Shown here: positions 4,874 through 9,451 of the stretch, piece after piece | How the letters are laid out: every line of letters begins with the position of its first letter | How positions within the stretch are numbered: position 1 is the stretch's first letter | DNA from: Oscillibacter sp. | GTDB taxonomy: Bacteria; Bacillota; Clostridia; Oscillospirales; Oscillospiraceae | Length of the DNA stretch: 9,451 nucleotides | Assembly (NCBI GenBank): GCA_020025415.1 | Contig: JAHHSB010000042.1 | Span: forward strand, 1-9,451 | Direction of reading: 5' to 3' | Notes under the pieces: model-generated | Told to the model about the DNA's origin: nothing | Database searches by the model: none | The model's input: only the letters and a program-made list of their open reading frames with translations | Made by a program: the position numbers and the translations under genes

Positions 4874-7257
4874 AGGATATTCTCATCACCTCTTCCGTGC
4901 TGATCCTGGCAATTTTGCTGCTTCGGCAGATCTTTGGCCACAATGTTTCCCGTCGGGCGATCTATGCGCTGTGGGCGCTGGTGCTGGTGCGGCTGCTGCT
5001 GCCGGTGAATCTGCCGGCCCTCAACTACAGTGTGCTCAGCGTGGCCGCCCCCATTGAGGCGAAGCTGACAGACCGGCTGACCTCCGAGGAAGCGCCTTCC
5101 GCCGGGGCAAATACGCCCGGACAAACGACTTCCCGCCAGGAGGATGGGACCCTCACGGCAGAAGCCGGGACCACCCAGAGCACAAATGTGGGGGCGGACG
5201 ACGCGGCTAGGGAATCTCTGCCTCCAGAGCTTCCCCAGTCCACGCCCCGAACTGCCCGGCCCGACTCTGAAACGCTGCTCAGAGTCCTCTGGCTGTCCGG
5301 CGGCGCAGGCATGACGATTCTGCTTCTGGCGGCCAACCTGTGTTTTTGGCGGCGGCTGCGGAAAGCCCGGGTCCCCTATCCGGTCCCTGAATGCCCGTAT
5401 CCGGTCTTTCTGGTGAAAGCGGGGCTGTCCTCCCCCTGCCTGTTCGGCCTGCTGCGCCCGGCCATCTATCTGACCCCTGCCGCCGTGGCCACGCCCCAGG
5501 CGTTGCGCCATGTGCTGGCCCATGAGCTGACCCATGCCCGCCATCGAGACCCTTTATGGTCGCTGCTGCGGAATCTTTGCCTGGTAATCTACTGGTTCAA
5601 TCCCCTGGTGTGGGCAGCCGCCGTGGTCTCCCGTATCGACTGCGAACTCGCTTGTGACGAGGCGGCCCTGCGCCGTCTGGGCGAGGATGAGCGCATCGCC
5701 TATGGGCGGACGCTGCTCTCCCTGATCCCGGTGCAGAGAAAGCCGGTCAATCTCCTGTTCTCCGCTACCACGATGGCCTCCGGCAAGCGGCAGCTGAAAG
5801 AGCGCATTACCCGCATCGCAGAGAATCGCAAAACGGCTGCCGCCGCCCTGCTGGCGTTGGGAGTTCTGGCGGCGGCTGTCATTGTGTTTACCTTTACATC
5901 TGCCGGGAGCCAGGCCCTGACCAGGACGGAGCTGGCGGAATTCAACCAGAGCTTTTCTTCCAAAGATGGTTTTAACTTCCGCGCCCAGTTTCTCACCACC
6001 CTTTATAACAGCCCGGAGGAGATCGATCTCTACGAGCTTTTCTACAACGGCACCGGCCTGGGCGAGACTGCCTCAGATGAAGAGCGAGCCACTTTGGAGG
6101 CCCAGGGTCTTTCTTTGGAGGTAGATCTGGATAAGCTCAGCGTTTCTGGCATCGATCAGATCCTGGAAACTTACACCGGTCTGACGCTGGAACAAACGCA
6201 GAAGATCGGCGTAAATAGCTGGGAGGATCTTTCTGAATTTGACGCCTACTATCATCTTCACGGCGATACCAACGCCCAGGCCGATCCCGGCTTTGCTGCC
6301 GGAGAGCGGGACGGGGACACCATTCGGCTCTACTACAACGCCACCGGTCGCTTTTTAGGCGGCAGCTTTGTCACCGGCTGGGCCTGCTTGACGTTGGAGG
6401 CACAAAAGGATGGTGGCTATCACATCGTCTCCCACCAGCTCTGTGATGCTCCCGCCATCCCTACCGATTACCCGGAAGGAACGCCCTGGCTGACCCTTTC
6501 TTTGGACGGTGCAGCACCCTATGAGGCACCGGAAACTCAAAAGTCGGTGGGTGAGGTTCCGGAGGAAACGGGTGAGCTCCAGCAGTTTGTAAGGACCTCT
6601 GACGGGCAGATGGTGGTGCTGCACAGCGCCGGCGGCGCCCTGTGGGCGGCGGTGACGAAGGATCCGGGGCAAGAGGCTTCCTTCATTCTTCCCGGCACGG
6701 CCTTTGCCGCCTTCCCGGATGGGATGACCGTGTCGGAAGTGACCCTGACTCCCTTTGCCGGGGTGATGGGGCAAAGCGGTGTGATCCTCTCCTATCCGGA
6801 GACGACGGAAGCCGGGACCACCCAGGTCAGCGATTACTACGCCATGGGCGGCGGGCTGCCCCGCCTGCTGGCCCGCGTCTATGGGAGCGCCCAGGAGATC
6901 GACCTGGATGGGGACGGCATGAGCGAGCTGGTCTCCGCCTCTGATGAGACGGCCGGGCTCTTGTTCCTGCGGAATGGCCAGCTTTACCAGGCAGATATCT
7001 TCGCCCTGCTGGAGACGGCCTGGCCGGAGCTTTCGTTCCTGGATCATGGAGAATGGTCTCAGGAGAGCCGCTGTCTGCGGGTGCAGGGTCTGGTCGCTAT
7101 GCCCGACTTGGGCGAGGGAGCCGAAGCCTGGTTCACCCGGGATATCTACTTTGACGGAGATTCCCTGCGGATCTACTGCCCCGACGGGGCCACCGCAGAT
7201 CCCCTGTCCTCTCTGGTTTCCGGCGAGCTGGCCAAAAGAAATGCCTATGACGATTGA
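4870..7257 (+). CDS. M56 (BlaR1/MecR1-like) membrane metallopeptidase with large novel ectodomain
   Basis: Predicted signal-transducing membrane zinc peptidase of 795 residues, partner of the BlaI-type repressor. The M56 region has hydrophobic helices at about 2-21, 31-48, 142-160, 233-253 and 322-343. Between helices 2 and 3 lies a low-complexity Ser/Thr/Pro/Glu-rich loop of about 80 residues (60-135). Zinc-site residues are visible: HELTH at 218-222 (His218, Glu219, His222), and CELACDE (258-264) carrying the likely third ligand. After the last helix, about 450 residues (345-795) should lie outside the cell. They do not resemble the penicillin-binding sensor of BlaR1, and none of the seven lysines there sits in an SxxK motif, so beta-lactam acylation is unlikely. 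DLDGDGMSEL at 678-687 looks like a calcium-binding FG-GAP/EF-type loop. The stop at 7255-7257 appears premature, because coding-like sequence continues to 7482. The stimulus is unknown. Confidence 0.85.
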   Translation: MKDILITSSVLILAILLLRQIFGHNVSRRAIYALWALVLVRLLLPVNLPALNYSVLSVAAPIEAKLTDRLTSEEAPSAGANTPGQTTSRQEDGTLTAEAGTTQSTNVGADDAARESLPPELPQSTPRTARPDSETLLRVLWLSGGAGMTILLLAANLCFWRRLRKARVPYPVPECPYPVFLVKAGLSSPCLFGLLRPAIYLTPAAVATPQALRHVLAHELTHARHRDPLWSLLRNLCLVIYWFNPLVWAAAVVSRIDCELACDEAALRRLGEDERIAYGRTLLSLIPVQRKPVNLLFSATTMASGKRQLKERITRIAENRKTAAAALLALGVLAAAVIVFTFTSAGSQALTRTELAEFNQSFSSKDGFNFRAQFLTTLYNSPEEIDLYELFYNGTGLGETASDEERATLEAQGLSLEVDLDKLSVSGIDQILETYTGLTLEQTQKIGVNSWEDLSEFDAYYHLHGDTNAQADPGFAAGERDGDTIRLYYNATGRFLGGSFVTGWACLTLEAQKDGGYHIVSHQLCDAPAIPTDYPEGTPWLTLSLDGAAPYEAPETQKSVGEVPEETGELQQFVRTSDGQMVVLHSAGGALWAAVTKDPGQEASFILPGTAFAAFPDGMTVSEVTLTPFAGVMGQSGVILSYPETTEAGTTQVSDYYAMGGGLPRLLARVYGSAQEIDLDGDGMSELVSASDETAGLLFLRNGQLYQADIFALLETAWPELSFLDHGEWSQESRCLRVQGLVAMPDLGEGAEAWFTRDIYFDGDSLRIYCPDGATADPLSSLVSGELAKRNAYDD

Positions 7258-7482
7258 CGGGTCTCCGCCCTGATGCTGGCGGACCGAAGAGACGGAGCAG
7301 CCGGGTGATACCGTACCCCAAGCCCTGCACTTTCGATCTACGAGGTGACGTTTACGGACGATGCCGTGGATCCGGAATACCGGCATGTGGCGGGCACCTG
7401 TTACTATGAGATCGACATCGTCAGCCGCACACTTTCGCTGCAGATCGTCACGGCGGAGGAAGCCAGCATAAAAAGCAAATAA
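7258..7482 (+). pseudogene. Degraded C-terminal tail of the M56 peptidase gene
   Basis: Past the TGA at 7255-7257 the sequence still reads like protein when split between two frames. In the gene's own frame it gives RVSALMLAD (7258-7284). One base later, a second frame gives EETEQPGDTVPQALHF (7286-7333). Returning to the original frame gives IYEVTFTDDAV (7336-7368) and then a hydrophobic/charged alternating stretch through CYYEIDIVSRTLSLQIV, ending at TAA 7480-7482. Joining these needs one nonsense repair, one extra base removed near 7285 and one base restored near 7331-7335; the two frameshifts cancel. The final piece is in the same frame as the M56 gene and ends 8 bases before the terminator stem, where the operon should end. 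The intact protein would be about 870 residues. Sequencing errors could produce the same picture. As the sequence stands, none of this is translated with the upstream gene. Confidence 0.68.
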
Positions 7483-7490
7483 AACCAAAA

Positions 7491-7529
7491 GCCCCCTGGA
7501 AACCGCAGTTGGTTTCCAGGGGGCTTTTT
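7491..7529. terminator. Bidirectional Rho-independent terminator between M56 gene and DHHW gene
   Basis: A perfect 14-bp stem (7491-7504 with 7511-7524, arm GCCCCCTGGAAACC) has a 6-nt loop (GCAGTT). Five T follow on the plus strand (7525-7529), and four A precede the stem (7487-7490), which become a T-run on the minus strand. It can therefore end both the blaI–M56 operon and the convergent MBOAT–DHHW operon. Confidence 0.93.
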
Positions 7530-7556
7530 CAAGTTTCAAGAGCGATGCTGGAAGCG

Positions 7557-8486
7557 TTACCGGCTCAGGAACACCAAGTTCTGATCGGTAATGAAGTTGG
7601 GAACGCTGTAAAGCACCAGGATGGAGGAATACTGATCCTTCTGCTCCAGGTAGGAGCGGTCGTACAGCTCCGCCGGTTCGGGCTTACCCGTGCGCCAGGA
7701 AGTGATCTCCAGTCCGGCATCTTCCACCCAGTAGGAGATGGAATCCGAAGGCAGCCAATGGATGCCGGAGGTGGAGTACAAGGTCCCGTTGAAGTTTTCA
7801 CTGACCGTCTCGGGGGTAAACACATCCTGCGGCAGGATATTCTCTTCCCTGCCCAGGGCCTCCATTATGGCGGTATAGCCGTAATAGGCGCCCAGAGTGG
7901 TCCAGTGGTGGTCGGTGCGGTAGAAGATGGGCTCGTCGGCGTGCTCCCGCAGCGTGCCCAGCAGATTCACCTGGGGAAGGCCCGTGTCCGCCACGGTGGA
8001 GTTAATCCAGGCCGCCTGATCCCAGTTTGCCGCACCGTCAGGCAGCTTGTCCTTCCAGATCTCCGCCGCGGAGGGGATCATGCCCAGATAGACCGGTACC
8101 CCGGCCCGCTCCGCCAGGCTCCGGATATAGGATAGGTTCTTCTCATCCAGCCCGTCTTCCGGCGCATCCACCCGGGAGATCAAAGTGTCGTCCTCCGCCA
8201 GGTAGACTTTGTTGAACTCCCGCTTGCCCAGCAGCCACTCCATCCGGGACTTGGCGCCCGTCCAGCCATCCCGTACCGGGAACTGGTCGGCAATGTATTC
8301 TTCAATGGATCTCATGTAGCTGCCGTCTTTCACGCCGGCCCAGGAAAATTCCGGCAGCTGCTGCAAGGTCCGGTTTTCCACCGCCGAGCGATCCCGGTCG
8401 GGCAGCAGCACATGCCACACCATCAAGCCGCCCAAAAACAGGCAGAACATGGCGGTGACCAGCCGATAATAAGTGTTTGCACGCAT
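7557..8486 (-). CDS. DHHW-family protein (AlgJ/AlgX-like), probably internally deleted
   Basis: Membrane-anchored extracytoplasmic protein of 309 residues that works with the upstream MBOAT protein, probably in O-acetylation of a surface polysaccharide. One N-terminal membrane helix (about 8-28) acts as an uncleaved anchor. Family features follow: ENRTLQQLPEF (37-47), EEYIADQFPVRDGW (62-75), LLGKREFNKVYL (85-96), and the signature YRTDHHWTTLGAYYGY (189-204) with Asp192-His193-His194-Trp195. In AlgJ/AlgX-type enzymes the DxH pair (here Asp192/His194) combines with a serine about 100 residues later. Family members, as I recall them, are about 370-390 residues, with a GGNHP and KDSYAN block after the region equivalent to residue 286. 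Here EQKDQYS runs straight into ILVLYSVPNFITD and LVFLSR, which resembles the family's C-terminal end, so about 70 residues including the serine seem to be missing. ATG 8486 has AGGAGG at 8495-8500, 8-nt spacing. It lies 15 nt after the MBOAT stop. Confidence 0.84.
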   Translation of the reverse strand: MRANTYYRLVTAMFCLFLGGLMVWHVLLPDRDRSAVENRTLQQLPEFSWAGVKDGSYMRSIEEYIADQFPVRDGWTGAKSRMEWLLGKREFNKVYLAEDDTLISRVDAPEDGLDEKNLSYIRSLAERAGVPVYLGMIPSAAEIWKDKLPDGAANWDQAAWINSTVADTGLPQVNLLGTLREHADEPIFYRTDHHWTTLGAYYGYTAIMEALGREENILPQDVFTPETVSENFNGTLYSTSGIHWLPSDSISYWVEDAGLEITSWRTGKPEPAELYDRSYLEQKDQYSSILVLYSVPNFITDQNLVFLSR

Positions 8487-8501
8487 GATCTCTGCCTCCT
8501 C

Positions 8502-9451
8502 TCAGAACCGGAAATACAAGAAGGGATTGTAGCTGCCGTCCACCAGGTAGGCGGTGCATACCAGCAGACAGGCCAGCATCAATGCGGGTGTCAGGACCCG
8601 ATCCACCCGGTCGGGCAGCCGGCTCCAAAGCCGCTTGCCCAGCTGGGTGGAAGCGATCACCAGGATCACCAACGTGACGGCATAGCTGCGCAGATCGAAG
8701 AAATTTCCGGCGCTCCACAGCGCCCCGCTGCCGAAGCAGGTCTTCAGATAGGCGCCGCACTGGCTCAGATCCTCAATGGCGAACAGGCCCCATCCTGCCA
8801 CGACCACCACCAGGGTATAGGCATGGCGCACCAGTGCCGGCAGCCGGGCCACCAGGTCCCGGAACACATATTTCTCCAAAATCAGCCAGAGGGCAAAGTA
8901 CATCCCCCAGAGGATATAGTTCCAGCTGGCACCGTGCCAGAAGCCGGTGCAGAACCATACGATGAGGATGTTGCGCAGGGTCTTGGCCTCTCCGCCCCGG
9001 TTGCCGCCCAGGGGGATATAGAGATATTCCCGGAACCAGGAGGTCAGGGAGATGTGCCAGCGTCTCCAGAACTCAGAAACGGAGTCGGCCAGATAGGGGT
9101 AGCGGAAGTTCTCCTCGAAGGTAAAGCCCAGCATCCGGCCCATACCGATGGCCATATCCGAATAGCCGGAGAAATCGAAGTAAATCTGGAAGGCAAAGGC
9201 GATCAGCCCCAGCCAGCCGCCCAGGACCGTCAGGTTCCCGGCAGCCTGATCCGCCAGGGAGGCGTCCCACAGCCCGCCGATGGAGTTGGCCAGCAGCACC
9301 TTTTTAGCCAGGCCCACGCAGAAGCGCCGAGCGCCCAGGGCAAAATTCTCCGTGTTATGGATCCGGTAGTTCAGCTCCTCGGCCACGGTCTTATACTTGA
9401 CGATGGGGCCGGCGATCAGCTGGGGAAACATGGTCACGAAGGTATCGAAGG
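8502..9451 (-). CDS. MBOAT-family O-acyltransferase (AlgI/DltB-like), 5' end beyond window
   Basis: Multi-spanning membrane acyltransferase that would pass acetyl groups across the membrane to an extracytoplasmic acceptor; its DHHW partner is encoded immediately downstream. About 315 C-terminal residues are present. The open frame continues through the right edge (FDTFVTMFPQLIAGPIVKY), so the N-terminal roughly 150 residues are outside and the GTG at 9437 is internal. Conserved AlgI features, numbered from that GTG, are FPQLIAGPIVKY (4-15), QIYFDFSGYSDMAIGMGRMLG (84-104), NFRYPYLADSVSEFWRRWHISL (110-131, His128), REYLYIPLGGNRGG (136-149) and CTGFWHGASWNYILWG (163-178). His168 in FWHG is the invariant catalytic histidine. 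The C-terminus is a series of hydrophobic helices ending NPFLYFRF. The family is certain; the acceptor polymer is unknown. Its stop lies 15 nt before the DHHW gene, so both are on one transcript whose promoter lies beyond the window. Confidence 0.93.
   Translation of the reverse strand, partial: FDTFVTMFPQLIAGPIVKYKTVAEELNYRIHNTENFALGARRFCVGLAKKVLLANSIGGLWDASLADQAAGNLTVLGGWLGLIAFAFQIYFDFSGYSDMAIGMGRMLGFTFEENFRYPYLADSVSEFWRRWHISLTSWFREYLYIPLGGNRGGEAKTLRNILIVWFCTGFWHGASWNYILWGMYFALWLILEKYVFRDLVARLPALVRHAYTLVVVVAGWGLFAIEDLSQCGAYLKTCFGSGALWSAGNFFDLRSYAVTLVILVIASTQLGKRLWSRLPDRVDRVLTPALMLACLLVCTAYLVDGSYNPFLYFRF

Noticed and set aside
4756..5544. 262-codon minus-strand open frame opposite blaI and the M56 gene
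   Set aside because: Antisense shadow rich in Gln/Arg/Gly from codon complementarity. The opposing frames encode clear BlaI and M56 proteins.
7258..7482. A separate small gene in the gap after the M56 gene
   Set aside because: There is no start codon with a ribosome site in the open segment from 7309. Its frame and position fit a broken C-terminus of the M56 gene better.
6355..7539. 394-codon minus-strand open frame opposite the M56 gene
   Set aside because: Antisense shadow. It would run through the terminator hairpin and has no family resemblance or plausible start.
1..9451. Anti-phage or mobile system, CRISPR array, tRNA or insertion sequence
   Set aside because: No direct-repeat array, tRNA-like fold, transposase, integrase or toxin–antitoxin pair was seen. 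The genes are housekeeping, repair, regulatory and envelope functions.

Overview
The window looks like chromosome from a GC-rich member of the Clostridia, probably of the Oscillospiraceae / Flavonifractor type. This is inferred from gene content and style: a PcrA helicase with an acidic insert after the Walker A motif, a BlaI–M56 peptidase pair with a very large ectodomain, an MBOAT–DHHW acetylation pair, strong AGGAGG-type ribosome sites and sigma-A-like promoters. There is no rRNA, tRNA, CRISPR array, insertion sequence or phage gene. It is mostly an ordinary chromosomal stretch of four transcription units.

Layout. (1) At the left edge lies the N-terminal part of an EamA/DMT-family membrane transporter on the minus strand. 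It is divergent from a two-gene plus-strand operon: a 3-methyladenine DNA glycosylase (mpg) and a HAD phosphatase translationally coupled to it. The divergent gap holds a perfect 7-1-7 palindrome that coincides with a good minus-strand -10. (2) A perfect 16-bp-stem terminator separates the HAD gene from the convergent pcrA/uvrD-type helicase on the minus strand. (3) pcrA diverges from a BlaI-family repressor and an M56 (BlaR1/MecR1-like) membrane metallopeptidase, joined by an ATGA overlap. Both sides have recognisable promoters. The blaI promoter carries an imperfect dyad at its start point, suggesting autoregulation. (4) A 14-bp-stem terminator ends the blaI unit and also the convergent minus-strand operon, made of an MBOAT O-acyltransferase (running off the right edge) and a DHHW-family protein. 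These two probably O-acetylate an envelope or exported polysaccharide.

The most notable part is the stretch around the terminator at 7491-7529, where both converging genes look damaged at their 3' ends. The M56 gene stops at 7257, but coding-like sequence continues to a TAA at 7482. It can be read as the lost C-terminus if one nonsense codon and two compensating frameshifts are repaired. The DHHW protein retains what looks like the normal family C-terminal end, but it seems to lack an internal block that should follow residue 286 and carry the conserved Lys-Asp-Ser-Tyr motif. I see no convincing new multi-gene system. The sensor ectodomain, the decay zone and the putative operators are the points worth checking.
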